A DNA stretch of 64,000 bases from assembly GCA_003241055.1 (NCBI GenBank), contig QFOD01000018.1, positions 113,922 through 177,921 on the forward strand. The letters run 5' to 3'. Under the pieces are notes generated by a model that saw only the letters and a list, made by a program, of their open reading frames with translations, was not told where the DNA came from and ran no database searches. Made by a program: the position numbers and the translations under genes. The stretch is from Roseateles depolymerans. Lineage in GTDB: Bacteria; Pseudomonadota; Gammaproteobacteria; Burkholderiales; Burkholderiaceae_C. Positions 1-15,328 of this stretch are shown piece by piece. The number at the start of each line of letters is the position of its first letter. The first letter of the stretch is position 1.

Positions 1-994
1 GCCTGCCTGATGGCGTCGAACAAGGCCATGCCCGGCCCCTTGACCCAGCGGCCCTGGGTGGCATCGGGGCTGCTGCCGGGAATCTCGAAATAGCCGGCGA
101 AGCCACGGAAGTGGTCGATGCGGAACACGTCGGCCTGGCCCAGCGCGCGCTTCACGCGGGCCGTCCACCAGGCGTAGTTCTCGGCGGCCATCTTGTTCCA
201 GCGGTACAGCGGGTTGCCCCAGCGCTGGCCGGTCAGCGACATCGCGTCCGGCGGCACGCCGGCCACCACGGTGGTCTGGAATTCCTTGTCGAGATGGTAG
301 AGGTCGGGGCGCGACCAGCAGTCGGCGCTGTCGTGCGCAACGAAGATGGGCAGGTCGCCCATCAGGTGCACGCCGCGCTCGTTGGCATAGGCCTTGAGCG
401 CCTGCGCCTGCTCGTCGAACTGCCACTGCACGAACTGCCAGAACGCCAGCTCGCCGGCGTGCTGCTTGCGGGCCTCGGCCAGCGCCTTGGGCTTGCGGCG
501 CTTGAGACCGTCCTCCCAGGTCCACCAGGGCTGGCCGTTCAGCGGCGAGCGTATCGCCATGAACAGCGCGTAGTCGTCCAGCCAGCCGGCCTCGGCCTGG
601 CACCAGGCGGCGAAGCGTTCACGGTCGGCCGGCTCGGCCTGGGCGAAGAAGCCCGCCGCCGCAGCGCGCAGCTGCTGCTCGCGCCAGGGCGTCACGCGGC
701 CGTAGTCCACGCGCTCGGCGCCGAAGTCCGGCACCTGGGGCGCAGCCAGCCAGCCCTTGGCCACCAGCGGCTCCAGCGCCACCATCCATTGGCTGCCGGC
801 AAAGGCCGACACGCCCTGGTAGGGGCTGTCGCCCGGGCCGATGGGCGTGGTGGGCAGCAGCTGCCAGATGGACTGGCCGGCCCCCTGCAGCCAGTCGACG
901 AAGCGGTAGGCGTCGGGGCCAAAGTCGCCCATGCCGTGCGGGCCGGGCAGCGAGGTGATGTGCAGCAGCACACCGGAGGAGCGTTGGTTCAGGT

Positions 995-998
<4 letters not shown>
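1..998 (-). CDS. malQ: 4-alpha-glucanotransferase (amylomaltase), 3' end outside window
   Basis: Disproportionates maltodextrins by moving alpha-1,4-glucan segments between chains and releasing glucose, in the cytoplasm (GH77). The first 332 residues are present; the C-terminus runs off the left edge. The N-terminus opens with RSSGVLLHITSLPGPHG, typical of the family, and the motif RIDHFRG carries the expected nucleophile at about D295. The ATG overlaps the glgX stop by 4 bp (ATGA), so it is translationally coupled as the last visible gene of glgP-glgB-glgX-malQ. The sequence resembles the short (about 500 aa) MalQ class rather than the longer E. coli enzyme; this is inferred from the spacing of the motifs. 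Confidence 0.93.
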
Positions 999-3094
<2,096 letters not shown>

Positions 3095-3123
3095 CGCTGG
3101 ACAACCTCACTCAGACGACGAAA

Positions 3124-5301
3124 TCAGGCCGGCACGAGAAAAAGCGTGCCCAGCGGCGGCAGGGTCAGCGACAGCGACGCACGCCGGCCGTGCGCGGGCC
3201 GGTCGCTGACCGGCAGCGCCGCGGCGCCGTTGCCGACGTTGCTGCCGCCGTAGTAGCTGGAATCGGTGTTCAGCACCTCGCGCCAGGCGCCGACATGCTC
3301 GGGCACGCCGATCTCGTAGCCCTCGCGCGGCACGGGCGTGAAGTTGCACACCACCAGCACCAGCTGGCCGGTGCCGTCGCGGCGCAGCCAGGCCAGCACC
3401 GACTGCTCGGTGTCGTGCGACACCAGCCACTCGAAGCCGATGGCATCGCAGTCCAGCCGGTGCAGCGCGGGCCGCTCGCGGTAGAGCCGGTTCAGGTCGC
3501 CCACCAGGCGCTGCACGCCGGCATGGCGCTCGTCCTGCAGCAGCGCCCAGGGCAAGGCCTGCTCGTGGTCCCATTCGGCGCGCTGCGCGAACTCCTGGCC
3601 CATGAACAGCAGCTTCTTGCCAGGGTGGCCCCACATGAAGCCGTAGTAGGCCCGCAGGTTGGCGAACTGCTGCCAGGCGTCGCCCGGCATCTTGGCCAGC
3701 ATGGAGCCCTTGCCGTGCACCACCTCGTCATGCGAGATGGGCAGCACGAAGTTCTCGCTGAAGGCGTAGATGAGGCCGAAGGTCAGCTTGTCGTGATGCC
3801 AGCGGCGGTTGATCGGGTCCTCCGCCATGTAGCGCAGGGTGTCGTTCATCCAGCCCATGTTCCACTTGTAGTGGAAGCCCAGGCCGCCGGCATAGGTGGG
3901 CGCGGACACGCCGGGGAAGCTGGTGCTTTCCTCGGCCACCGTGATGGCGCCAGGCAGCTCGCCGCCCACGCGCTCGTTCATCTCGCGCAGCAGCGCGATG
4001 GCCTCTAGGTTCTCGCGCCCGCCCTGGGCATTCGGAATCCATTCGCCGGGCTGGCGCGAGTAGTCGCGGTACAGCATGGAGGCCACCGCGTCCACGCGCA
4101 GCCCGTCCACGCCCCAGCGCTCCAGCCAGTACAGCGCGCTGCCGATCAGGAACTCGCGCACCTCGGTGCGGCCGAAGTTGTAGATCAGCGTGTTCCAGTC
4201 GCGGTGGAAGCCTTCGCGCGGGTCCGCGTAGTCGTAGAGATGCGTGCCGTCGAAGTCGGCCAGGCCGTGGGCATCGGCCGGGAAGTGCGCCGGCACCCAG
4301 TCGAGCAGCACACCCAGCCCGCGCTCATGGCAGGCGTCGACGAAGCGCGCAAAGCCCTCGGGCGGCCCGAAGCGGGCGCTGGGCGCGAACATCCCCAGCG
4401 TCTGGTAGCCCCAGGAGCCGTCGAACGGGTGCTCGCTGACCGGCATCAGCTGCACATGGGTGAAGCCCAGCCCGGCGGCGTAGGCCGGCAGCTCGTCGGC
4501 CAGCTGCTGCCAGTCCGGGAACCCCGCGCCGTCACGCCGCCAGGACGCCGCGTGAACCTCGTAGATGCTGATGGGCGCATGCCGCTCGTTGGCCCGCGCA
4601 CGCGCCCGCGGCAGCGCATGCACCTCGGGCATGGCGGCCACGATGCTGGCCGTGTCCGGGCGCAGCTGGCTGGCGCGTGCATAGGGGTCGGCCTTGAGCG
4701 GCAGCAGCCGGCCGTCAGCCGCCACGATCTCGAACTTGTAGAGATCGCCCAGCGCCGCATGCGGCACGAAGATCTCCCACACGCCGGCCTCATGGCGCAG
4801 GCGCATCGCGTGGCGCCGGCCGTCCCAGTTGTTGAAGCTGCCCACCACGCTGACGCGACGCGCATTGGGCGCCCAGACGGCGAAGCGCACGCCGTCGACC
4901 TCGCCGTGCCGCAGCGCATGCGCGCCCAGCAGCAGCCAGGGCCGCGCATGCTGGCCGGCGGCAAACTGGCGCAGCTCGGCCTCGGGCAGCTGCGGCCAGT
5001 AGGCATAGGCGTCGGCGTAGATGCCACTGCCCCCGGCCTCGGCGGCCCAGCGCACCGACAGGCGGTAGTCGAAGCGGTTCTTGCGGCGCGGCACCAGCGC
5101 CTCGAAGAAGCCCTCGCGGCGCTCGCTCAGCGTGACGATGGGCTTGCCGCTGGCGGCATCCAGCAGCACGACCTGGGCGGCACCCGGCTGCAGCGTGCGC
5201 AGCCAGAGCCGGCCGGCGTCGTCCGGGTGCAGGCCCAGCACCGAGAACGGGTCGGCATGGCGGGCGCCCAGCAGCGCGTCGAGGTCGGCCTCGCTCAGCA
5301 T
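3124..5301 (-). CDS. glgB: 1,4-alpha-glucan branching enzyme GlgB
   Basis: Forms alpha-1,6 branches in glycogen. At 725 aa it has the two-module N-terminus (the extra N1 domain plus CBM48, roughly residues 1–220) of the long GlgB form. The GH13_9 barrel shows DWVPAHFPADAHGLADFDGTHLY, GLRVDAVASMLYRDYSR with nucleophile D404, TVAEESTSFPGVS with acid/base E457, and PISHDEVVHGKGS. It lies 9 bp after glgP. glgA and glgC, needed for ADP-glucose-dependent glycogen synthesis, are not in the window, so here the enzyme is grouped with degradation genes. Confidence 0.96.
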   Translation of the reverse strand: MLSEADLDALLGARHADPFSVLGLHPDDAGRLWLRTLQPGAAQVVLLDAASGKPIVTLSERREGFFEALVPRRKNRFDYRLSVRWAAEAGGSGIYADAYAYWPQLPEAELRQFAAGQHARPWLLLGAHALRHGEVDGVRFAVWAPNARRVSVVGSFNNWDGRRHAMRLRHEAGVWEIFVPHAALGDLYKFEIVAADGRLLPLKADPYARASQLRPDTASIVAAMPEVHALPRARARANERHAPISIYEVHAASWRRDGAGFPDWQQLADELPAYAAGLGFTHVQLMPVSEHPFDGSWGYQTLGMFAPSARFGPPEGFARFVDACHERGLGVLLDWVPAHFPADAHGLADFDGTHLYDYADPREGFHRDWNTLIYNFGRTEVREFLIGSALYWLERWGVDGLRVDAVASMLYRDYSRQPGEWIPNAQGGRENLEAIALLREMNERVGGELPGAITVAEESTSFPGVSAPTYAGGLGFHYKWNMGWMNDTLRYMAEDPINRRWHHDKLTFGLIYAFSENFVLPISHDEVVHGKGSMLAKMPGDAWQQFANLRAYYGFMWGHPGKKLLFMGQEFAQRAEWDHEQALPWALLQDERHAGVQRLVGDLNRLYRERPALHRLDCDAIGFEWLVSHDTEQSVLAWLRRDGTGQLVLVVCNFTPVPREGYEIGVPEHVGAWREVLNTDSSYYGGSNVGNGAAALPVSDRPAHGRRASLSLTLPPLGTLFLVPA

Positions 5302-5310
5302 GCCTGCGCG

Positions 5311-7818
<2,508 letters not shown>

Positions 7819-7904
7819 GCGGACCTGCCCCCGGTGAAGCCGAAGGCGAGAATGCTACCCGAGGGGCGGCTCAAGCCTAAGTATCGGGCCAAGCGCCTCG
7901 CATT

Positions 7905-7919
7905 TGTAGTTTGACTACA
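7905..7919. promoter_or_regulatory. HexR-type 15-bp operator between glgP and malK
   Basis: Perfect 6-bp inverted repeat with a 3-bp centre, TGTAGTTTGACTACA. It matches the form TGTART-n3-ACTACA that I recall for HexR sites in proteobacteria, and it recurs at 21838, 22970 and 23062 near the glucokinase genes. It lies 86 bp upstream of the glgP start and about 75 bp upstream of the proposed malK -35 box, so it could control either or both operons. Binding by the window's Glk–HexR fusion is inferred. Confidence 0.68.
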
Positions 7920-7993
7920 TCGGGAAAACCCGCATCCAACTGCAAGCCATTGATTTTCAATGGTTTCAGCTTTTTATCAGGCGGCAATCCCTG

Positions 7994-8022
7994 TTGGCCA
8001 CCGAAGCTCGCGGCTGTATATT
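7994..8022 (+). promoter_or_regulatory. Candidate sigma-70 promoter of malKEFG
   Basis: TTGGCC (7994–7999), a 17-bp spacer and TATATT (8017–8022) give a reasonable sigma-70 match upstream of malK. It implies a leader of about 80 nt before the GTG start at 8111. It is the best match in the 292-bp divergent region; no convincing glgP promoter was found on the other strand. Confidence 0.45.
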
Positions 8023-8110
8023 CTCTACAGAACCTGGCGCAAGGCACAGAAGCAGCGCCATGACAACGCGAGACAAGCCGGCCCCTGGCCGGACGGAAGG
8101 GTGAGCCAAA

Positions 8111-9219
<1,109 letters not shown>

Positions 9220-9223
<4 letters not shown>

Positions 9224-10404
9224 GCCGGCTGGCCGGCTGGAGCGCTGCCGCGCTGCTGTTGCTGAACCTGGGGCTGGCACGCGCCGAGGCGCCGCGCCTG
9301 CTGGTGTGGATCAATGGCGACAAGGCCTACAACGGACTGCAGAAGGTGGGCAACGCCTTCGAGAAGGCCTCGGGCGTCAAGGTCGTGGTGGAGCACCCGG
9401 TGGATGCCACCGACAAGTTCCAGCAGGCCGCCGGCGCCGGCAAGGGGCCGGACATCTTCTGCTGGCCGCACGACCGCGTCGGCGAATGGGCCAAGGCCGG
9501 GCTGCTGACGCCGCTGCGCCCCTCAGCCAGGCTGCGCGCGGAGTCCGAGGAGCAGACCTGGGCCGCCTTCAGCTACCGCGGCCGCCTGTGGGGCTACCCC
9601 ATCGCCATCGAAACCACCGGGCTGATCTACAACAAGGCCCTGGTGCCGCATCCGCCCGCTACCTGGGCCGAACTGATGGCGCTGGACACCCGGCTCGCCG
9701 CCCAGGGCCGGCACGCCATCCTGTGGGACTACAACAAGAGCTTCTTCAGCTGGCCCATCCTGGCGGGCGCCGGCGGGCGCATCTTCGAGCGTGACGCCCA
9801 GGGCGACTTCGACGCCGGCCGCGTCGGCGTGAACAACGCCGGCGCCCTGGCCGGCGCCGAGGTGATCGCCCAGCTGATCCAGGGCGGCCACATGCCGCGC
9901 GGCGCGCGCTATGCCGAGATGGAATCGGCCTTCGCACGCGGCGAGATCGCGATGATGATCTCCGGCCCCTGGGCCTGGGACAACGCCCGCCGCGCCGGCA
10001 TCGACATCGGCGTCGCCCCCATTCCCGCCGTGGTGGCCGGCAAGCCCAGCAAGAGCTTCGTCGGCGTGCTGGGCTGCATGATCGCCGCGCCCAGCCGCTA
10101 CAAGGACATTGCCAAGGAGTTCATCGAGAACCACCTGATGCGCCCCGAGGCGCTGAAGGTGCTGGATGCCGACGTGCCGCTGGGCGTGCCGGCCAACAAG
10201 GCCTTCTACAACGAGCTATCGGTCAACCCGCTGATCAAGGCCAGCATGACCAACGCCCGCAACGGCGAGCCCATTCCCAACATCCCCGAGGTGGGCCGCT
10301 TCTGGACCGCGATGGACGCGGCGCTGGAGGCCATCACCAACGGCCTGCAGGCCCCCAAGGCCGCACTGGACGGCGCGGCCGCCCGCATGCTGCTCAAGCC
10401 ATGA
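9220..10404 (+). CDS. malE: Periplasmic maltose/maltodextrin-binding protein MalE
   Basis: Captures maltodextrins in the periplasm for MalFGK2. A Sec signal peptide (residues 1–22, ending LARAEA) is followed by LLVWINGDKAYNGLQKVGNAFEKASG and GPDIFCWPHDRVGEWAKAGLL, very close to the E. coli MalE N-lobe, which supports maltose specificity over other family 1 binding proteins. At 394 aa it is full length. It overlaps malK and malF by 4 bp each, so the four transporter genes are tightly coupled. Confidence 0.94.
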
Positions 10405-12023
10405 ACGCCCTCGCCTCCACCCCCACCGCACCGGCCGGCTACGGCGCCCGCCCCGCGACGCTGCCGGAGCGGCTGGTGGCGCTGCTGTACTGGCCCGCGG
10501 TCGCCGCGCTGATGCTGGGCACGCTCTACCTCGTGTTCATGGTCTACAGCGCCGGGCAGACCTCCTGGGCCGTCGGCGTGCTGACGCTGAGCTGCGCGGC
10601 GTTCTACGTCTACCTCGCGCGCGGCCCGTTCGCCTGGCGCTACCTGTTCCCCGGCCTGGCCGGCATGGGCGTGTTCATCGCCTTCCCGCTGCTCTACACC
10701 GCGCAGATCGGCTTCACCAACTACTCCTCCACCCATCTGCTGAGCGAGGCCCGGGTGCGCGCCTACCTGCTGGAGCAGCAGGACGCGGTGGAGAGCCAGG
10801 TCTTGCACTACAGCCTGCATGCAGACGGCGCCGAGTTCCGGCTCGCTCTGCGCGAGGCCGATGCCGCCGACACCGCGCCGCCGCGCTGGGTGTCGCCGCC
10901 ACTGGCGCTGCGCAACGCCGGCAAGCCGCTGAACGTGCCGCTGTCCGCAGGCGCCGCCGAGCACCTGCCGCTGCAAAGCCCGCTGCAGGCCGCATTGCCG
11001 CTGGCCGAACTGATCAAGCACCGCGACGCGCTGGCCACGCTGACCCTGCAGCTGCCCGACGGCAGCGCGCTGCACTACCTGGGCCTGCGCGAGTTCGCCC
11101 CCACGCGGCCGCTGTGGACGGCGCAGGACGGCGGCCGCCTCCGGCGCGAAGCCGACGGTGCCGTGTTCGCCCCCAACCGCGACACCGGCTTCTTCGAGAG
11201 CAGGCGCTCAGGCGGCGGGGTGGAGGCCCTGCAGCCCGGCTTCAAGGCCTTCATCGGCTGGGGCAACTACGCCCGCATGCTGCTGGACGCCGAGTTCCGC
11301 GGCCCCTTCCTGTCCATCTTCAGCTGGACGGTCGCGTTCTCGGCGCTGACCGTGCTGTTCGCCACCGCCATCGGCATGCTGCTGGCCGTGCTGCTGAACT
11401 GGGAGGGGCTGAGGTTTCGCACCACCTACCGCACGCTGCTGTTCCTGCCGTATGCGGTGCCGGGCTTCATCTCCATCCTCGTGTTCAAGGGGCTGTTCAA
11501 CCAGAACTTTGGCGAGATCAACGCCATCCTGGACGCGCTGTTCGGCGTCAAGCCGGCCTGGTTTGCCGACCCCAACCTCGCGCGCGCCATGCTGCTGATC
11601 GTGAACGTGTGGCTGGGCTACCCGTACATCATGATCCTGTGCTCGGGGCTGCTGAAGGCCATTCCGGCCGACCTCTACGAAGCCTCGGCGCTGGCCGGCG
11701 CCGGCCCGGTGACCAACTTCCTGAGGATCACCGCGCCGCTGATCATCAAGCCGCTGGCGCCGCTGCTGGTGAGCGCCTTCGCGTTCAACTTCAACAACTT
11801 CGTGCTGATCGCGCTGCTGACCGACGGGCGGCCGGACTACCTCTCCACCAAGATCCCGGCGGGCCAGACGGACATCCTCGTCAGCTACACCTACCGCATC
11901 GCGTTCCGCGACTCGGGCTCGGACTTCGGGCTGGCCGCGGCCATCTCCACGCTGATCTTCATCCTGGTGGCGGCGCTGTCGCTGATCAATCTGCGTCTGT
12001 CGGCGCGCGCACAACGAAGCTGA
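10401..12023 (+). CDS. malF: Maltodextrin ABC transporter permease MalF
   Basis: Inner-membrane permease subunit. At 540 aa it has the MalF layout: several N-terminal membrane segments, a large periplasmic loop (about residues 110–285, equivalent to the MalE-binding P2 loop), then the core permease domain. The cytoplasmic EAA loop EASALAGAGPVTNFLRITAPLI, which docks on MalK, is near residue 430. The start overlaps malE by 4 bp, and malG follows after 3 bp. Confidence 0.95.
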   Translation: MNALASTPTAPAGYGARPATLPERLVALLYWPAVAALMLGTLYLVFMVYSAGQTSWAVGVLTLSCAAFYVYLARGPFAWRYLFPGLAGMGVFIAFPLLYTAQIGFTNYSSTHLLSEARVRAYLLEQQDAVESQVLHYSLHADGAEFRLALREADAADTAPPRWVSPPLALRNAGKPLNVPLSAGAAEHLPLQSPLQAALPLAELIKHRDALATLTLQLPDGSALHYLGLREFAPTRPLWTAQDGGRLRREADGAVFAPNRDTGFFESRRSGGGVEALQPGFKAFIGWGNYARMLLDAEFRGPFLSIFSWTVAFSALTVLFATAIGMLLAVLLNWEGLRFRTTYRTLLFLPYAVPGFISILVFKGLFNQNFGEINAILDALFGVKPAWFADPNLARAMLLIVNVWLGYPYIMILCSGLLKAIPADLYEASALAGAGPVTNFLRITAPLIIKPLAPLLVSAFAFNFNNFVLIALLTDGRPDYLSTKIPAGQTDILVSYTYRIAFRDSGSDFGLAAAISTLIFILVAALSLINLRLSARAQRS

Positions 12024-12026
12024 ATC

Positions 12027-12917
12027 ATGGCCATCGTCCTCGGCAAACAAGCCCGCTGGCGCACCCTCGCCGGCCACGCGCTGATCTGGGCCTTCCTGGT
12101 GGTGACGCTGTTCCCGCTGCTGGCCGTGGTGTCCATCTCGCTGCGGCCCGGCAACTTCGCCACCGGCAGCCTCATTCCCACCGAGATCAGCCTGGAGCAC
12201 TGGAAGCTGGCGCTAGGCATGCCCTACCAGGCAGCCGACGGGCACCTGGTGCAGCCGCCCTTCCCGGTGCTGACCTGGCTGTGGAACTCCATCAAGGTGG
12301 CCACGCTGTCGGCGCTGCTGATCGTGGGCATCTCCACCAGCGCGGCCTATGCGTTCGCGCGCCTGCGCTTTCGCTTCGACCGCGCGGTGCTCAACGGCAT
12401 GCTGCTGCTGCAGATGTTCCCGCCGGTGCTCGCACTGGTCGCCATCTACGCCATCTTCGAAACCATAGGTGGCTACATCCCCGGCCTGGGGCTGGAGACC
12501 CATGCCGGTCTGGTGCTGGCCTATCTGGGCGGCATCGGCACCCATGTGTGGACCATCAAGGGCTACTTCGAGACCATTCCCGTCGAGATCGAGGAGAACG
12601 CCAAGGTCGACGGTGCCACCCACTGGCAGGCCTTCTCCCGCGTGCTGCTGCCCATGGCCGTGCCCATCCTGATGGTGGTGTTCGTGCTGGCCTTCATCGG
12701 CTGCATCATCGAGTACCCCGTGGCCTCGGTGCTGCTGCGTGAGGAGGCCCACCTCACGCTGGCCGTGGGCTCCAAGTACTTCCTGCACGACCAGCGCTTC
12801 CTGTGGGGAGACTTCGCCGCGGCGGCCGTGCTGTCCGGCCTGCCCATCACCGCGGTCTTTTTGCTGGCGCAGCGCTGGATCGTGTCCGGCCTGACCGCCG
12901 GCGGCGTCAAGGGCTGA
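12027..12917 (+). CDS. malG: Maltodextrin ABC transporter permease MalG
   Basis: Second inner-membrane permease of the importer, 296 aa with six predicted membrane segments. The EAA loop is EENAKVDGATHWQAFSRVLLPMAVPI. The C-terminus GLTAGGVKG closely matches the end of E. coli MalG, which inserts into the MalE sugar site during transport. The GH13 gene begins 4 bp after its stop, so hydrolase and importer are likely cotranscribed. Confidence 0.95.
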   Translation: MAIVLGKQARWRTLAGHALIWAFLVVTLFPLLAVVSISLRPGNFATGSLIPTEISLEHWKLALGMPYQAADGHLVQPPFPVLTWLWNSIKVATLSALLIVGISTSAAYAFARLRFRFDRAVLNGMLLLQMFPPVLALVAIYAIFETIGGYIPGLGLETHAGLVLAYLGGIGTHVWTIKGYFETIPVEIEENAKVDGATHWQAFSRVLLPMAVPILMVVFVLAFIGCIIEYPVASVLLREEAHLTLAVGSKYFLHDQRFLWGDFAAAAVLSGLPITAVFLLAQRWIVSGLTAGGVKG

Positions 12918-12921
12918 CCCC

Positions 12922-15315
12922 ATGAATCATCTGATGACCCGGGCGCTGGCCGCCCTGCTGAGCCTCGCCCCGCTGCTGGCCGGCGCGGCCTGCACGGCGC
13001 CACCGCTGGGCGACACCACGCTCTACCTGCGCGGCGGCCTCAACAACTGGTCGGCCGACGACGACTACGCCTTCCAGTTCCGCTGCGACGCCTACTTCCT
13101 GAACCTCAGCGCCGACCGGCCGCAGGAGTTCAAGATCGCCGACGAGGCCTGGACGCCTGCCACCACCTGGGGCGCCAACGCCCAGGGCCGCCCGGCCCAG
13201 GGCGCCGCTGCCGTGGGCAATCTGCGCGGAGATTTCCACGGCGAGCACACACTCAAGCTCAGCTTTGACGCCCAGGGCCGGCCCAGCCTGGTCATCGGCC
13301 CGCGCAGCTTCAAGCCGGCACCCAGCGCCGCCGCGCGCGACCCCATCACCCAGGCCGTTCGCTACGACTCGCGCGCCGCACGCCACAAGCAGCCGTTCGG
13401 CGCCGTCACGGCCGGCAGCACCGTGGACTTCGCGCTGCAGGGGCCGGCGAACCTGAGCGACGCCACACTCGTGATTGCCCGCCGCACGCTGACCGGCAAC
13501 CAGGAGCAGCTGGACTACACCGAGCTGGCCCGGGTGCCACTGAAACGCGAGCGCGGCCAGTGGCGTGCGAGCTGGCGCTTCGAGCAGCCCGCCGTCTACG
13601 GCTACCTGTTCGAGTTCAGGCATGGCGGCCAGACCTGGGTGCTGCAGAACAACCGCGACCCGGTCTACTGGACCCGCGAGAAAGGCAGCATGGGGGCAGG
13701 TCTTGTCGAACCCCGCCCGGCCGCCGCCAGCCGGCTGCGCTGGTATCGCCAGACGGTCTATGCGGCCGACTTCCAGGTGCCCGCCTGGGCGCGCGACACG
13801 GTCTACTACTACGTGTTCCCGGAGCGTTTCCGCAATGGCGACCCGAGCAACGACCCCCGCCCCGGCGGCGGCCGGCCGCAGGATCGCTACCAGAACCATG
13901 ACGTGGAGCACCATGCGCGCTGGAACGAGCGGCCCTACCGCCCCGCTGCATCTGGAGAAAAGGGCGACGGCTCGGACGCCATCTACAACAACGACTTCTT
14001 CGGCGGCGACCTGGCCGGGCTGATCGAAAAGCTCGACTACATCCGGAGCCTGGGCGCCAATGCGATCTACATGACGCCGGTGTTCCGCGCCGCCAGCAAT
14101 CACAAGTACGACACCGCCGACTACAAGACCATAGACCCGGCCTTCGGCAGCAACGCCGACTTCGAACGCCTGTGCGCCGAAGCCGCCCAACGCGGCATAC
14201 GCGTGATTCCCGACACCTCGCTGAACCACGTCGGCAGCGACTCGCCCTACTTCAACCGCTTCAACAACTACCCGACGGGCGGCGCCTTAGATGGCGGCAG
14301 GCCCAACCCGGCGTCGCCCTACGCCAGCTGGTTCAAGTTCAAGCCCGGCGAGACCGAACCCGACAAGCAGTACCAGGGCTGGGTGGGCGTGGCCGACCTG
14401 CCGGAGCTGGACAAAAACAGCCCGGCCTTCCGCGCCTTCGCCTATGGCGACCCGGACTCGGTGACCCGGCTGTGGCTGCAGCGCGGCGCCGCCGGCTGGC
14501 GCATGGACGTGGCGCCCTGGGTGCCGGACGACTTCTGGCGCGAATGGCGCCGCGTGGTGAAGGCCACCCGGCCCGACGCGCTGACCATCGCCGAGACCTG
14601 GTTCGATGCGTCCAAGTTCTTCCTGGGCGATGAGTTCGACAGCACGATGAACTACATCTTCCGCAACGCGGTGCTGGACTACGCCAAGGGTCTGTCGGCG
14701 CGCAAGGCCTATGCGTCGCTGGAGCTGATCCGCGAGGCCTACCCGCCCCAGGCCTTCTTCGCGCTGATGAACCTGCTGTCCACCCACGACCAGCCGCGCG
14801 CCCTGCACCACTTCGGCGCCGACGACCGCAGCAGCGCGCAAGACCTGGCCCTGGCCAAGCAGCGCCTGCGCCTGGCGCTGCTGTTCCAGATGAGCTATCC
14901 CGGCTCGCCCACCATCTACTACGGCGACGAGGTGGGCCTGGGCGGCGGCGAAGACCCGGACAACCGCCGCCCCTACCCCTGGGCCGATCAGGGCGGCCAG
15001 CCCGACGAGGCCCTGCTGGCCGACTTCAAGCGCCTGATCGCGCTGCGCCAGCAGCTGCCGGTGCTGCGCCATGGGCAGCTGCTGGCACCACTGCTGGTCG
15101 ACGAACATGTGATCGTGCTGGCGCGCCAGGACGGCGACACCTGGGCGGTGATCGCACTGAACAACAGCACGCAGGCCCGGCGTGTGCAGCTCACGCTGCC
15201 CTTCAGCGCCCCCCGGCTGCACGATGCGCTGGGCGGCGAGCCGCTCTCGCCCCGCCAGCGCCGGCTGACGCTCGATGTGCCGCCGCTGTTCGGGCGCGTG
15301 CTGGTCACCCCTTGA
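12922..15315 (+). CDS. Secreted GH13 alpha-glucan hydrolase (neopullulanase/cyclomaltodextrinase-like)
   Basis: A 797-residue enzyme with a signal peptide (cleavage near LLAGA-AC; not a classic lipobox). A beta-rich starch-binding-like domain (about 25–115) and a second E-set/CBM34-like domain (about 130–270) precede the GH13 barrel. FFGGDLAGLIEKLDYI and SNHKYDTADY resemble neopullulanase-type enzymes. Catalytic motifs are DTSLNHVG (from about 431), GWRMDVAPWV with nucleophile D529, IAETWFDA with acid/base E558 and LSTHDQPR with D623. Export and position after malG point to periplasmic trimming of pullulan, cyclodextrin or branched maltodextrin before MalE capture. The exact substrate is not decidable from sequence. 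Confidence 0.87.
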   Translation: MNHLMTRALAALLSLAPLLAGAACTAPPLGDTTLYLRGGLNNWSADDDYAFQFRCDAYFLNLSADRPQEFKIADEAWTPATTWGANAQGRPAQGAAAVGNLRGDFHGEHTLKLSFDAQGRPSLVIGPRSFKPAPSAAARDPITQAVRYDSRAARHKQPFGAVTAGSTVDFALQGPANLSDATLVIARRTLTGNQEQLDYTELARVPLKRERGQWRASWRFEQPAVYGYLFEFRHGGQTWVLQNNRDPVYWTREKGSMGAGLVEPRPAAASRLRWYRQTVYAADFQVPAWARDTVYYYVFPERFRNGDPSNDPRPGGGRPQDRYQNHDVEHHARWNERPYRPAASGEKGDGSDAIYNNDFFGGDLAGLIEKLDYIRSLGANAIYMTPVFRAASNHKYDTADYKTIDPAFGSNADFERLCAEAAQRGIRVIPDTSLNHVGSDSPYFNRFNNYPTGGALDGGRPNPASPYASWFKFKPGETEPDKQYQGWVGVADLPELDKNSPAFRAFAYGDPDSVTRLWLQRGAAGWRMDVAPWVPDDFWREWRRVVKATRPDALTIAETWFDASKFFLGDEFDSTMNYIFRNAVLDYAKGLSARKAYASLELIREAYPPQAFFALMNLLSTHDQPRALHHFGADDRSSAQDLALAKQRLRLALLFQMSYPGSPTIYYGDEVGLGGGEDPDNRRPYPWADQGGQPDEALLADFKRLIALRQQLPVLRHGQLLAPLLVDEHVIVLARQDGDTWAVIALNNSTQARRVQLTLPFSAPRLHDALGGEPLSPRQRRLTLDVPPLFGRVLVTP

Positions 15316-15328
15316 TGGCTTCCATCCC

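Noticed and set aside
15275..15328. Upstream extension of the aldo/keto reductase
   Set aside because: It overlaps the GH13 gene, and the family N-terminus begins at the ATG at 15329.
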